Assembly: GCF_030158565.1 (NCBI RefSeq)
Contig: NZ_JAOASQ010000038.1
Coordinates: 62,001-126,000 of the forward strand
Length of the DNA stretch: 64,000 bases
From: Limnohabitans sp.
GTDB lineage: Bacteria > Pseudomonadota > Gammaproteobacteria > Burkholderiales > Burkholderiaceae_C
Reading direction: 5' to 3'
Below, in pieces: positions 7,553 through 16,648 of this stretch. The notes beneath the pieces were generated by a model. That model saw nothing but the letters and a program-made list of their open reading frames with translations. It was not told where the DNA came from and searched no databases. The translations under genes were made by a program, and so were the position numbers. The stretch's first letter is position 1. Every line of letters starts with the position of its first letter.

Positions 7553-7969
7553 TCAGGGCATTGCGACGACCAAATGTCGCGTCGCCCAGCCAACACTCAG
7601 GCCCACAATGCCCGTACGTATCTTTATGGCTTGAGTTTCCGTGCAAGGATCGACTTCAAATTCCATCACGACATTGGCTTTCAAACCGCTTGCAATCTCG
7701 CGCTCACCTTTGAAACCCACACAGCAGGCAGAAAGACCGTTGGTGATGAAAAGGGAGCCAAGGGCAAGAGCACCAAAGAGCTTGCAAAGTTGCGCATCCA
7801 GGTATTTGAAAAACATGGTGCCAATCAAGATTCCGCACAGGGCAAAGAGCAGCATGAAACGCAGCAAGCACTTGTCTAGGTCTTTTCTGTAGGCGACTAT
7901 GCCCAGCAAAAGCACGGCGGGCACGGACGCGAAGTAAAAGAAGGGATCGGTGTTGAAGGGCAAGTCCAC
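7553..7969 (-). CDS. Hypothetical membrane protein, possibly a decayed TauE/SafE-like gene
   Basis: An open frame of 138 codons with two or three hydrophobic stretches: FYFASVPAVLLLGIVAY, FMLLFALCGILIGTMFF and LFGALALGSLFITNGL. The first stretch and the spacing of the next two recall TauE/SafE sulfite exporters with the central part deleted, but this is weak. The C-terminal third shows no pattern I recognise. After the stop, another frame (ATFGRRNALIKDSEYNFDVN) also looks coding-like, suggesting a frameshift near 7560. The surrounding 7.4-8.0 kb seems to be a decayed patch, so this may not be a working gene. Confidence 0.35.
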   Translation of the reverse strand: MDLPFNTDPFFYFASVPAVLLLGIVAYRKDLDKCLLRFMLLFALCGILIGTMFFKYLDAQLCKLFGALALGSLFITNGLSACCVGFKGEREIASGLKANVVMEFEVDPCTETQAIKIRTGIVGLSVGWATRHLVVAMP

Positions 7970-8024
7970 AGCAAGCTTTCAGATGGGGCATCTTAGCGGG
8001 CTTGTGGACATGGCCAGCCTTCGT

Positions 8025-8741
8025 TCAAAGCGTGGCTTGTTTGACCCTTTGAGACAAGGCTTCGGCGGATTCTTTGCGCTCGCTGTAACGGTCCACCAAG
8101 TAGGGGGCGACATCACGCGTGAGCAGGGTGAACTTGATCAACTCTTCCATCACATCCACCACCCGATCGAAATACGCCGAGGGCTTCATGCGACCAGCCT
8201 CGTCAAACTCCAAAAACGCTTTGGCCACAGAGCTTTGGTTGGGGATGGTCAGCATCCGCATCCAGCGCCCGAGGATGCGCATTTGGTTGACGGCATTGAA
8301 GGACTGAGAACCGCCACTGACTTCCATCACTGCCAGGGTTTTGCCTTGTGTGGGTCGCACCGCGCCCACCGACAAAGGGATCCAATCGATTTGGCTTTTC
8401 ATGATGCCCGTCATCGCGCCGTGGCGCTCAGGCGAACACCAGACCATGCCTTCGGACCACGCCGCCAAAGCCCGCAGCTCTTGCACCTTGGGATGGCTGT
8501 CTGGCGCAGCATCGGGCTGGGGCAGGTCCAGCGGATCGAAGACCTTGACCTCGGCCCCCATGGCTTGCAGCAAGCGTGCGGCCTCCAGCGTCAACAGCTT
8601 GCTATAGGAGCGCTCGCGCAAGGAGCCGTAGAGCATCAATATTTTGGGTGGGTGCGTGGATGCATTGGCGGGGCGCAGCAAAGTTTGCTCAGGCAAGCGC
8701 CAGCAAGCCGTGTCTACCTGGGGCAGCGATTCTGTGCTCAT
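8025..8741 (-). CDS. arsH: ArsH, NADPH-dependent FMN reductase/organoarsenical oxidase
   Basis: A 238-residue flavodoxin-fold protein. [16 protein letters not shown] near residue 36 is the FMN phosphate loop of ArsH, and [20 protein letters not shown] plus [18 protein letters not shown] segments are diagnostic. ArsH oxidises trivalent methylated arsenicals and reduces metal ions and dyes. The ATG (8739-8741) lies two bases after the aqpS stop, and it is the last gene of an arsR-arsC-aqpS-arsH operon. The length is normal for the family. Confidence 0.93.
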   Translation of the reverse strand: MSTESLPQVDTACWRLPEQTLLRPANASTHPPKILMLYGSLRERSYSKLLTLEAARLLQAMGAEVKVFDPLDLPQPDAAPDSHPKVQELRALAAWSEGMVWCSPERHGAMTGIMKSQIDWIPLSVGAVRPTQGKTLAVMEVSGGSQSFNAVNQMRILGRWMRMLTIPNQSSVAKAFLEFDEAGRMKPSAYFDRVVDVMEELIKFTLLTRDVAPYLVDRYSERKESAEALSQRVKQATL

Positions 8742-8743
8742 GG

Positions 8744-9409
8744 TCAATCCTTGTGTTCTTCTGAAGACCGCGATGTCAGCAGGGCGTGCAGCCCCAAGCC
8801 CACACCGGCCCCCACCAGCTCGGCCACGATGAACTCGGGCGCATCGGCAGGCCGGATGCCCGCAAAAGTGTTGCTCATCATGCGACCGAAGACCGCTGCA
8901 GGATTGGCAAAAGAAGTGCTGGCGGTGAACCAATAGGCAGCGCCGATGTAGCAGGCCACCAAGCCCGAGGCCTTGCCTGCAGGCGAACGCAAGACCACGA
9001 ACAACAAGCCCGCCGTGGCCACCGCCTCGGCCAGCCATTGGCCGCCACCGGTGCGCACCTTGCTGGACCACTGAAAGAGGTCCAGACCAAACATGGCGTG
9101 CGCCAACCAGGCCCCCAAGGCGGCACCGGCCAACTGGGCCAACACATAGCCCGGCAAACGTTGGACAGGCAGCTCACTGCGCCAGGCCATGACCAGAGAC
9201 ACCGCCGGATTGAAGTGCGCACCACTGACTGGGCCCAAGACCTCGATCAACACATACAACGCAAACACCGTGGCCAGCGTGTTGGCGATCAAAGCCACCG
9301 CGGTGTTGCCGGCCGAGAGGTTCTCGGCCATGACGCCCGAACCAATGACCGCACACAGCAAGGCCGCTGTGCCCAAGCACTCGGCGACAAATGAACGCCC
9401 TGCCCTCAT
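8744..9409 (-). CDS. aqpS: Aquaglyceroporin-type channel AqpS of the arsenic operon
   Basis: A 221-residue MIP-family channel with six hydrophobic spans and two half-helices carrying [17 protein letters not shown] near residue 65 and [11 protein letters not shown] near 180, the second with the pore Arg. It sits where arsB or acr3 would usually be. In Sinorhizobium meliloti an AqpS in the same type of operon lets arsenite made by ArsC leave the cell down its gradient; the same role is inferred here. The ATG overlaps the arsC stop by ATGA. Confidence 0.88.
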   Translation of the reverse strand: MRAGRSFVAECLGTAALLCAVIGSGVMAENLSAGNTAVALIANTLATVFALYVLIEVLGPVSGAHFNPAVSLVMAWRSELPVQRLPGYVLAQLAGAALGAWLAHAMFGLDLFQWSSKVRTGGGQWLAEAVATAGLLFVVLRSPAGKASGLVACYIGAAYWFTASTSFANPAAVFGRMMSNTFAGIRPADAPEFIVAELVGAGVGLGLHALLTSRSSEEHKD

Positions 9410-9909
9410 GACGCGGCCAAGCCGCGTGCCGTGTTTTGCAGCACCATTTTGTCCAGGCTGGCTGCGGGCAGGTTGATGAACATGTCCAAGCGGCGCTTGA
9501 TCTGCAACAGGGTTTGCATGAAGGCTTCGAGCTTTTCGGCTTCGCTGCCTTGCTTTTCTGAAGGGTCTGCATAGCCCCAGTGCGCGGTGGCGGGGTGGCC
9601 TGGCCAGATGGGGCAGACTTCACCGGCGGCGTTGTCGCACACGGTGATGATCAGGTCCATTTGCGGCGCATCGGGCAAGGCAAAGTGATCCCAGCTCTTG
9701 CTGCTCAAGCCGTCGATGGCGACGCCTGCTTTTTGCAGTGTGACCAACGCCAGGGGGTTGGGGCTTTGGTTCTCACGCGGGCTGCTGCCCGCCGAATAGG
9801 CCTTGAAACGGCCACGGCCCATGTGGTTGAGCATGGCCTCGGCCAAGATGCTGCGGGCAGAGTTGTGGGTGCACAAAAAAAGCACGTTCAAAGTTTGGGG
9901 ATCGCTCAC
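9406..9909 (-). CDS. arsC: Arsenate reductase, low-molecular-weight phosphatase type
   Basis: A 167-residue protein starting VSDPQTLNVLFLCTHNSARS; the loop CTHNSARS carries the catalytic Cys and phosphate-binding Arg of the LMW-PTP fold. Later parts include LIITVCDNAAGEVCPIWPG with two further Cys, and HWGYADPS. It reduces arsenate to arsenite with thiol recycling. I chose the GTG at 9909, preceded by AGAAAG, over a TTG at 9942 that would overlap arsR by 16 nt. Confidence 0.93.
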   Translation of the reverse strand: MSDPQTLNVLFLCTHNSARSILAEAMLNHMGRGRFKAYSAGSSPRENQSPNPLALVTLQKAGVAIDGLSSKSWDHFALPDAPQMDLIITVCDNAAGEVCPIWPGHPATAHWGYADPSEKQGSEAEKLEAFMQTLLQIKRRLDMFINLPAASLDKMVLQNTARGLAAS

Positions 9910-9926
9910 GGCAGATTCTTTCTGAG

Positions 9927-10253
9927 TTAACAAGTGGTACAAAGCGTGCCCGGCGAGACTTCGCAGTCAGCGCCTTGGCAGCAGTTTTGGGTCAGGAAGG
10001 CCAACACGGCCTGCATGCGGTCGAACTGGGCCCGGTAGATCAGGTGGCGCCCACTGCGCTCTTGGGTGATCAGGTCTGCATGCATCAACGCTTTGAGGTG
10101 AAACGAAAGCGTGTTGGCCGGCAAGCCCATGGACTCGGCCAGCATGGCAGGGGTCAGGCCATCAGGGCCTTTGACGACAAGCGACCTGAAGATCTGCAGG
10201 CGGTTGGGCTGCGCCAAGGCGGCCAAAGCTTGGATGATGTGTTTTTCTTCCAT
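9927..10253 (-). CDS. arsR: ArsR-family arsenite-responsive repressor
   Basis: A 108-residue winged-helix repressor, first gene of the operon. The DNA-binding region MLAESMGLPANTLSFHLKAL is intact. There is no CxCxxC motif in the recognition helix; instead Cys cluster at the C-terminus (C91, C92, C97, C105, C108), resembling the Acidithiobacillus ferrooxidans ArsR in which three C-terminal Cys bind As(III). The 62-bp gap upstream, AT-rich around TTTCAATTTTAGTGGAA, is the likely promoter and operator. Confidence 0.92.
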   Translation of the reverse strand: MEEKHIIQALAALAQPNRLQIFRSLVVKGPDGLTPAMLAESMGLPANTLSFHLKALMHADLITQERSGRHLIYRAQFDRMQAVLAFLTQNCCQGADCEVSPGTLCTTC

Positions 10254-10315
10254 ATTTCAATTTTAGTGGAAGTGTGTGACGATCCGATGACGGCGATCGC
10301 CTCAAGGCTTTGCCT

Positions 10316-11560
10316 TCACTCGTCGAAGTCCCAGATCCTGTGCAGGTCCAGGTTCATCAGGGCCCAACTCTCCACCAGTTCCAGCTGCAGCCTTTGACGC
10401 TCGCGCAGGCTTTCTTGCGCCAACCTGCGGTTCTGGATCAGCTCCGTCATGCTGTGCTCGCCCATGGCAAAGGCCTTGAGCGATTGCGTCACCGCCGTCG
10501 CCTGTGTTTGCGCAGCCAATTGCAAACTCGTCAAAGCCTGCCTTTGCATGTGCAAGTTCAACCAGCGCGCCTCAAAGGCCGCACCCAAATCCAGCGTCAT
10601 TTGCTGCAGCTGTTCTTCGAGCTGGTTCGCCTCGGCCAAGGCGGCGGCCGCATGGGCCTGCCGCGCCGAGCCAGGCAAGGCAAACCCCAGCGACACCCCC
10701 ACAATGCTTTCGGCCCCCGCACGTTCGCGCGCGGCATACACGCCCAGCACCGGATCGGGCAGGCGGTCGCGGTCCATGCGCTCGGCTTGCAAACGCAGGC
10801 GCTGCACTTCGGCGCGGCGCAAATTCAGCTCGTGGTGGTTTTGCAAAAACTCTTGAACCAGCGGCTGCATGGCGGGCAGCTCAGGCACATCGCCAGGCAA
10901 GGCGGGCCAGGCCGGTTCGGGCAAACCGGGGTAGCGCTTTTGCACCTGCGCCCAGGCCGCCGTCCACTGCGCTTGCGACACGGCCACCGCCGCCTGTGCG
11001 CGTTGCAGCTCGGCTTGGGCCAGGCTCGCGTCCAGTTGCGAGATGTCGCCTTGCTTCAAGCGCAGCTGCGCTTGGCGATGCAGTTCTTGCGACAGCTGGG
11101 CTTGCGCACTGGCCGCCTCGCGTGCCAGCGCCAGCTGGTGCAGCGCAAACCATTGGCGCATCAGCTCACGGCTGGCCTCGTGCAAGGCGTCGGCATAACC
11201 GATGCTGGCCACCTTGCGGCTTTGCTCGGCCAGGTTCGCATCCAACCCCGCCTTGCCCCACCAGCGCACAGGCCGCTCCAGGCTGACCAGTTGTTCGTTG
11301 AAGCGGCCACCGGGGTCGATGACCCGGCGGTTTTGCTGGCTCATGCGCAGGTTGAATTCGCCCGTGCCCGCTTCGGTGGCGCGTGCCCTTTGCAGTTGCG
11401 CCGCTTGCTGCGATTGCGCGGCCAAAATGCCGTGGCTGTTTTTCACGATGGTCTGCACCCGATCGGCAGGAGGCAGCCACACCCCCAAGGTGTCTTGCGC
11501 CTGCACACGCAGGCCCAGACACAGGCCACCCACGATCAGGGCCATGCTCAGTTTGTTCAT
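10316..11560 (-). CDS. czcC: CzcC-like outer membrane factor (TolC family)
   Basis: A 414-residue outer-membrane channel subunit with an N-terminal signal peptide (ALIVGGLCLGLRVQAQ) and long Ala/Gln/Leu-rich coiled coils in two repeats, for example LAQAELQRAQAAVAVSQAQW. It would dock onto the RND pump and adaptor encoded upstream and export metal ions across the outer membrane. The ATG overlaps the stop of czcA by ATGA. Gene order is B-A-C, whereas the Cupriavidus metallidurans prototype is C-B-A. Confidence 0.88.
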   Translation of the reverse strand: MNKLSMALIVGGLCLGLRVQAQDTLGVWLPPADRVQTIVKNSHGILAAQSQQAAQLQRARATEAGTGEFNLRMSQQNRRVIDPGGRFNEQLVSLERPVRWWGKAGLDANLAEQSRKVASIGYADALHEASRELMRQWFALHQLALAREAASAQAQLSQELHRQAQLRLKQGDISQLDASLAQAELQRAQAAVAVSQAQWTAAWAQVQKRYPGLPEPAWPALPGDVPELPAMQPLVQEFLQNHHELNLRRAEVQRLRLQAERMDRDRLPDPVLGVYAARERAGAESIVGVSLGFALPGSARQAHAAAALAEANQLEEQLQQMTLDLGAAFEARWLNLHMQRQALTSLQLAAQTQATAVTQSLKAFAMGEHSMTELIQNRRLAQESLRERQRLQLELVESWALMNLDLHRIWDFDE

Positions 11561-14500
11561 GAGGCGCTCCTGTCTTGACGTTGAGGCTGACGGATGTGGG
11601 CCCAGACTTCGGTGAGGCTGCCCAAGGCGCCCCAGCGCTCAAAAATCAAGGGCAAGAGCAACAGGGTCAAAGCTGTCGAGCTGATCAAACCGCCCGTGAC
11701 CACAATCGCCAAAGGTTTTTGGATCTCGGAGCCAGGCCCCGTGGCAAACAGCAAGGGGATCATGCCCAGCGCGGTGATCAGGGCCGTCATCAGCACCGGC
11801 CGCAAACGGCGCTCGGCGCCCAGGCGCACCACCTGCGCCAGGGCCTCGCCGTTTTGCAGGCGCTCGTTGAAGTGCGTGACCATCACCACCCCGTTGAGCA
11901 CCGCAATGCCCAGCAAGGCGATGAAGCCCACCGAGGCCGGCACCGACAGGTATTGGCCCGAGATGGCCAGCGCCACCACACCGCCCACCAGCGCAAACGG
12001 GATGTTCAAAAAGATGATGCCCGCCTGCACCACCGAGCCGAAGGTGAAAGTCAGGATCAGAAAGATCAGGCCCATGGCCGCCGGGATCACCACGCTCAAA
12101 CGCGCTGCGGCCCGTTGCTGGTTTTCAAACTGGCCTCCCCACACCACCTGGATGTCCTTGGGCAGTCCGAGCGCGGCCACCGCTTGCTGGGCATCGGCCA
12201 CAAAGCCGGTCAAATCGCGGCCTTCGACCGAGACCTGAATCGTCGTCAGGCGCTGGCTCAGTTCATGGTCGATGCGGATCGGGCCGTCCACCACGCGGAT
12301 GTCGGCCAAGGCGCTGGCCGGCCAGGCGCGGCCATCGGGCGCGGTGATCGGCAGGTTGCGAAAGGCCTCGGGGCTGCTGCGCACCGTGTCGTTGCCCCGC
12401 AAAGTCAGGGCCGTGCGGATGCCCCGGTCCAGCACATGGCCCACGGTTTCGCCCTCCAGCTGCTGGCGCAAGGCCTGCTGCACCGAGGCCACGCTCATGC
12501 CCGACTGGCCCACCGTGTGGCGGTTCACCGCCACGCTCAGGTACTGCATGCCTTCGGCTTTGGGCGCGATCACTTCGGCAGCGCCGTCGATCTTGCGCAC
12601 CGCCTCGGCCACTTGCTGGGCGGTCCGCCCCAGCTGCGTCAGGTCGGCGCCAAAGAGCTTGATCGCCACATCACCACGCGTGCCCGTGAGCATTTCCGAG
12701 ATGCGCATCTCGATCGGCTGGGTGAAGCCATACACCAGGCCCGGAAAGCCCTCCAGCACTTCGCGCAGCGCGGTGATGATGTCTTCCTTGCTGCCGCGCC
12801 ATGTGCTTTTGGGCTTGAGCACCAAGAAGGTGTCGGTCTCGTTCAGGCCCATCGGGTCCAGGCCCAATTCGTCTGCACCCGCGCGGGCGATCACGGCCTG
12901 CACCTCGGGCACCTTGGCCAAGATGGCTTGCTGCACACGGGTGTCGATCTCCAGCGACGCTTCAAGCGAGATGGACGGGATTTTTTGCAGCTGCACCAGG
13001 ATGTCGCCTTCGTCCAAGGTGGGCATGAAGGTCTTACCGATCTGCGTGTACAGACCGCCTGCCAGCACCAGCGATGCCAGCGCCACACCCACCAGCCAGC
13101 GCGGGTGCCGCCAACTGGCATCGCGCCACTTCACATAGGTGCGCAGCAGCTTGACCATCACCCAAGGCTCGTGCGCGGTTTGCGGCTTGAGCACCCAAGA
13201 CGCCAGCGCAGGCACCACCGTGAAAGCCAGCACCAGCGAAGCCGACAAGGCCATGATGATGGTCACGGCAACGGGCGCAAACAGCTTGCCCTCCAGCCCC
13301 TGCAGCGTCAGCAGCGGCAAGAACACCACGCCAATGATGAGCACGCCCGCCCCCACCGGCTTGAGCACTTCGCGCACCGCGTGCAGCACGCGTTCGGTGA
13401 TGGTCACGTCGTGGCCCGCAGGCGCATGGGCCAGCTGGGTTTCCACGTTTTCCACCACCACCACAGAAGCATCGACCAACATGCCCAGCGCAATCGCCAA
13501 GCCCCCCAAGCTCATCAAGTTGGCGGTGATGCCGGTGTAGCGCATGAGCAAAAAGGTGGCCAACAAAGACAGGGGCAGCGACACCGCCACCACCAGCGCA
13601 GGCCGCAAGCCCCCTAAGAAAACATAGAGCACCACGCACACCAGCACCGCCGCTTCGGCCAGTGCCTTGATCACGGTGTTGGCCGCGCGCGTGACCAGCT
13701 CGCCCCGGTTGTAAAACGTCTTGATCGTCATGCCCTCGGGCAGGCGTTTTTGCAAGTCGCGGATATTCAGGTCGATGGCGTCGACCAACTCGCGCGCGTT
13801 CACACCGCGCAGGCCCAGCACCAAGCCCTCCACCGCTTCGCCGCGCCCGTCTTGCGTCACCGCGCCATAGCGGGTGAGCGCACCGTGGCGCACCACGGCC
13901 ACATCGTCGAGCAAAATCTTCTGGCCCGAGCGCGGCTGCTCGATGCGGATGGCGCGCACATCGTCCAGGGTTTTGACGGCGCCTTCTACACGCACCACCA
14001 GCGACTCTTCGCCGGCCGTCATGCGGCCTGCGCCGTCGTTGCTGTTGTTGTCGGCCAGGGCCTCGCGCAGGCTGGCCATGCTCACGCCCAATGCGGCCAT
14101 GCGTTCGGTTTTGGGCAGCACCTCAAAGGTCAGCACCTCACCGCCCAGGGCGTTGACTTCGGCCACGCCCGCGATCGTGCGCAGCTCGGGGCGGATGGTC
14201 CAGTCCAGCACACGGCGCTTGTCGGCCAAGGAGAAGTTCTCACCCTCAACGGTGAACATGTACAGCTCGGACAGCGGCGTGGTGATGGGTGCCAGCCCAC
14301 CGCTCACGCCCGCAGGCAAGTCGCCCATCACGCCGTTCAGCCGTTCGGACACCTGTTGGCGCGCCCAGTAAATGTCCACGCCTTCGTCAAAGTCGAGTGT
14401 GATGTCGGCGATGCCGTATTTGGAGACCGAGCGCACCATGCGCTTTTTCGGGATGCTGAGCAGCTCTTGCTCGATCGGCTTGACCACGCGCTGCTCGACC

Positions 14501-14682
14501 TCTTCGGGCGTCATGCCCGGGATCTTCAGGATGATCTTGGCCTGGGTCGGCGAGATGTCGGGAAAGGCGTCAATCGGCAGTTGTTGCCAAGCCTGCAGGC
14601 CTGCCAAAGTCAGGATGACAGCCAGCAAAAGGGTGAGTAGGCGGTAACGCAGCGCCCAGCGGATCATGGCGTCCATGCTCAT
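11557..14682 (-). CDS. czcA: Heavy-metal efflux RND pump, CzcA/CusA family
   Basis: A 1041-residue RND transporter with the usual 12 TM spans and two large periplasmic loops. PIDAFPDISPTQAKI near the start and MRISEMLTGTRGDVAIKLFG in the second loop are HME-RND features. The fourth-helix proton-relay segment reads GGLAIALGMLVDASVVVVEN: it has one Asp and one Glu, not the DFGxxxDGAV motif of Zn/Co/Cd pumps, so it falls nearer HME3/HME5-type pumps and the substrate metal is open. It overlaps czcB upstream and czcC downstream by ATGA. Confidence 0.93.
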   Translation of the reverse strand: MSMDAMIRWALRYRLLTLLLAVILTLAGLQAWQQLPIDAFPDISPTQAKIILKIPGMTPEEVEQRVVKPIEQELLSIPKKRMVRSVSKYGIADITLDFDEGVDIYWARQQVSERLNGVMGDLPAGVSGGLAPITTPLSELYMFTVEGENFSLADKRRVLDWTIRPELRTIAGVAEVNALGGEVLTFEVLPKTERMAALGVSMASLREALADNNSNDGAGRMTAGEESLVVRVEGAVKTLDDVRAIRIEQPRSGQKILLDDVAVVRHGALTRYGAVTQDGRGEAVEGLVLGLRGVNARELVDAIDLNIRDLQKRLPEGMTIKTFYNRGELVTRAANTVIKALAEAAVLVCVVLYVFLGGLRPALVVAVSLPLSLLATFLLMRYTGITANLMSLGGLAIALGMLVDASVVVVENVETQLAHAPAGHDVTITERVLHAVREVLKPVGAGVLIIGVVFLPLLTLQGLEGKLFAPVAVTIIMALSASLVLAFTVVPALASWVLKPQTAHEPWVMVKLLRTYVKWRDASWRHPRWLVGVALASLVLAGGLYTQIGKTFMPTLDEGDILVQLQKIPSISLEASLEIDTRVQQAILAKVPEVQAVIARAGADELGLDPMGLNETDTFLVLKPKSTWRGSKEDIITALREVLEGFPGLVYGFTQPIEMRISEMLTGTRGDVAIKLFGADLTQLGRTAQQVAEAVRKIDGAAEVIAPKAEGMQYLSVAVNRHTVGQSGMSVASVQQALRQQLEGETVGHVLDRGIRTALTLRGNDTVRSSPEAFRNLPITAPDGRAWPASALADIRVVDGPIRIDHELSQRLTTIQVSVEGRDLTGFVADAQQAVAALGLPKDIQVVWGGQFENQQRAAARLSVVIPAAMGLIFLILTFTFGSVVQAGIIFLNIPFALVGGVVALAISGQYLSVPASVGFIALLGIAVLNGVVMVTHFNERLQNGEALAQVVRLGAERRLRPVLMTALITALGMIPLLFATGPGSEIQKPLAIVVTGGLISSTALTLLLLPLIFERWGALGSLTEVWAHIRQPQRQDRSAS

Positions 14683-15746
14683 TCGTCCTTTTGCAGCAGG
14701 GCGCGCAAGGAAGCCAGGCCTGTCGCGGCCACTTGGCTCTTCTCGCTCAAGGCACCGCTCACCACCGTTTGCTCGTCGTTGCTCGACAAGACTTTGACCG
14801 GCGTGGGCACAAAGCCCTTGGCGCTGGCCACGAACACCCAGCTTTGCGTCTGGTGGCTGATCACGGCGCGCGCGGGCAATTGCCAGGCTGCTTGTGTGCT
14901 GGCACGGGCCGGGTGCAATTGCACGGGCAGCACTTCGCCTGCGTTCAGGCTGCCCGCCTCGGTCACCCGGGCACGCGCCTGCGCTTGCTGCGTGGCGTCC
15001 ACCGCGCGTCTCACGCCCACCAGCACCGCTTTGGCCTGGCGCGATGGCACGCTCACGGCGTCGCCCACTTTGAGCTGGGCCGCCTTCTCGGGCGAGAGCA
15101 CCAAGTCCAATTGCAGTTGGCGCGTGTCGGCGACTTTGAACAAAGGCATGCCCGCGTCCACCCGCTGCCCCACCGTGACCAGCGACTGCACCAGCCTGCC
15201 GTCCAATGGCGCGGTCAAACTGGCCACGGCGTAATCGGCGCCGCCCACGCCCGCGCCCGATGAGCGCAACTCGGCTTGCTTGGCTTGCAGCGCGGCTTGC
15301 GCTGCATGGAATTTGTTCTGGCTGATCTGCAGCCGCGCCGCCGGGATGATGCCATCGGCCAGCATGGCCTGGTCACGCGTCAGCGCGGCCTGGGCGTTTT
15401 GCACATCCAGCTGTGCCTCGCGCATCTGGCGCCTTGTATCGGCCAGCTGTGGGCTGCTCCACTGGGCCAGGGCCGATCCGGCTTTGACGGCATCGCCCAG
15501 CCCCACATCGATGCGGGTGATGACACCCGCATAGGGCGCAGCCACCGTCACCTCGCGGCCTGGCGGCACCGACACCGTGGCCGAAGCCAGCAAAGCGCCC
15601 GCTTGCGCCGCCTGCACGGGCGCCACGCGCACACCCAGCGCGGCTTTTTGCGGCGCATCGAGCAACAACTCGGCGGGCACTTGCGCCCAGGCCGCAGCCG
15701 AGCCCATTGCACTCACGAACAAAATGGTTTTGAGCAGTCCTGTCAT
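14679..15746 (-). CDS. czcB: CzcB-like periplasmic adaptor (membrane fusion protein)
   Basis: A 355-residue adaptor linking pump and outer membrane factor. It has an N-terminal signal segment, a lipoyl half-motif (VAAPYAGVITRIDVGLGDAV), a coiled hairpin, and the second half with LTAPLDGRLVQSLVTVGQRV. It lacks the His-rich N-terminus of some CzcB proteins. First gene of the coupled B-A-C triplet; its ATG is at 15744-15746 and a hairpin lies upstream in the leader. Confidence 0.9.
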   Translation of the reverse strand: MTGLLKTILFVSAMGSAAAWAQVPAELLLDAPQKAALGVRVAPVQAAQAGALLASATVSVPPGREVTVAAPYAGVITRIDVGLGDAVKAGSALAQWSSPQLADTRRQMREAQLDVQNAQAALTRDQAMLADGIIPAARLQISQNKFHAAQAALQAKQAELRSSGAGVGGADYAVASLTAPLDGRLVQSLVTVGQRVDAGMPLFKVADTRQLQLDLVLSPEKAAQLKVGDAVSVPSRQAKAVLVGVRRAVDATQQAQARARVTEAGSLNAGEVLPVQLHPARASTQAAWQLPARAVISHQTQSWVFVASAKGFVPTPVKVLSSNDEQTVVSGALSEKSQVAATGLASLRALLQKDE

Positions 15747-15794
15747 GACCGACTCTCCTGAAAAAATTCAACAAGGGAAAATCACCGCCCAGCG

Positions 15795-15813
15795 GTGCGC
15801 CGCATCGGCGCAC
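15795..15813. other. Perfect 8-bp hairpin ahead of czcB
   Basis: GTGCGCCG, loop CAT, CGGCGCAC, in the 89-bp gap between the CzcI-like gene and czcB. There is no U-tract, so it may stabilise the mRNA or block read-through partly rather than terminate. Confidence 0.4.
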
Positions 15814-15835
15814 AGGCCGAGGGTTCAGACAAGGA

Positions 15836-16261
15836 TCAAAGCGGGGGCGCCAAAGCGGGCGGAGGCCAGCCGGGCGGGTAAATGCTGGGCGCAGATGCGG
15901 GCCATGAGGGCATGCGGCGCACACGGTGGGCCAGCACTTTTTCGGCCAGCCAAACCCACAGCAAAAAACCGACGATGGCCGTGGCCAGCTGCACGTCATC
16001 GCCCGTCTGCGGCAAAGAGACCGACACCCCGAGCGCCGGGGATTCTTCTTCCGATGCAGCATGGGCCGACACCAGCGCCGGTGCTTCGGTCAGTGCTTCG
16101 GCGCCTTGCGCGCTGTGGCTCAAATCGAGGCCATCGACATGAAAACCGCTCACATGCGATGCCCCGAGGTGCCCGTGCAGAAAAGGCGCCAAGGCAAGCA
16201 AAGCCATGAGGACGATCACGACCCCTTGACGAATGCCTGCGATGAAAACGTTCTGGTGCAC
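15836..16261 (-). CDS. Small His-rich CzcI-like membrane/periplasmic protein
   Basis: A 141-residue protein of unassigned family. It has an N-terminal hydrophobic span (IRQGVVIVLMALLALAPFLHG) that can be a signal anchor, a His/Asp-rich stretch (HGHLGASHVSGFHVDGLDLSH) fit for metal binding, a second span (LATAIVGFLLWVWLAEKV) and a Pro-rich tail. Its place before an RND metal operon parallels czcI. The start is GTG at 16261, since an in-frame stop lies just upstream; an overlapping ATG is out of frame. Confidence 0.6.
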   Translation of the reverse strand: MHQNVFIAGIRQGVVIVLMALLALAPFLHGHLGASHVSGFHVDGLDLSHSAQGAEALTEAPALVSAHAASEEESPALGVSVSLPQTGDDVQLATAIVGFLLWVWLAEKVLAHRVRRMPSWPASAPSIYPPGWPPPALAPPL

Positions 16262-16299
16262 CTGTTCATTCTAGTTGGCGAATGTGACAGTTGGCGCCG

Positions 16300-16536
16300 T
16301 CAGTTGCCACGCAGCGCCTGACTGAGCTGGTCCACCCGCTGCGACCAGTCGGTGTCCTGCAGCAAGGACTCGCGCAGGAACGCCGCTTGTGCAGGCGTCC
16401 AGAACGGCGCATCGGGCAAGGCAATGTGCCCCGCCAAGGGCCGATGGGTTTTCAAGAACCCGGCAATGCCCGCTGCATCGCAAGGCAGGCCCAGCTGGGC
16501 AAACAGCTCGTGAAAAGGGTGGTTGGGCTGGTCCAT
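16300..16536 (-). CDS. DUF2789 family protein
   Basis: A 78-residue protein. MDQPNHPFHELFAQLGLPCD and the core PDAPFWTPAQAAFLRESLLQ followed by DTDWS match DUF2789, a small family of unknown function common in Burkholderiales and Pseudomonas. The ATG at 16534-16536 begins this conserved core; longer in-frame extensions upstream are Cys/Gly-rich and unconserved. It lies 112 nt beyond the PHA synthase stop on the same strand. Confidence 0.8.
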   Translation of the reverse strand: MDQPNHPFHELFAQLGLPCDAAGIAGFLKTHRPLAGHIALPDAPFWTPAQAAFLRESLLQDTDWSQRVDQLSQALRGN

Positions 16537-16648
16537 GTGCAGTCCTTCATTTTTGCAACACATACGTCCCGGGTGCATCGCACAGGGGCACCAGGCCGGC
16601 ATCGGGCGCCCCCATGGCAGGAGGAGCGCACCCAGGACCCGAATGGGC

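Noticed and set aside
10310..13617. Very long plus-strand open frames (422 and 680 codons) opposite the RND genes
   Set aside because: They are antisense to clear czcC and czcA reading frames, rich in His/Gln/Arg as expected for mirrored GC-rich codons, and have no recognisable domain.
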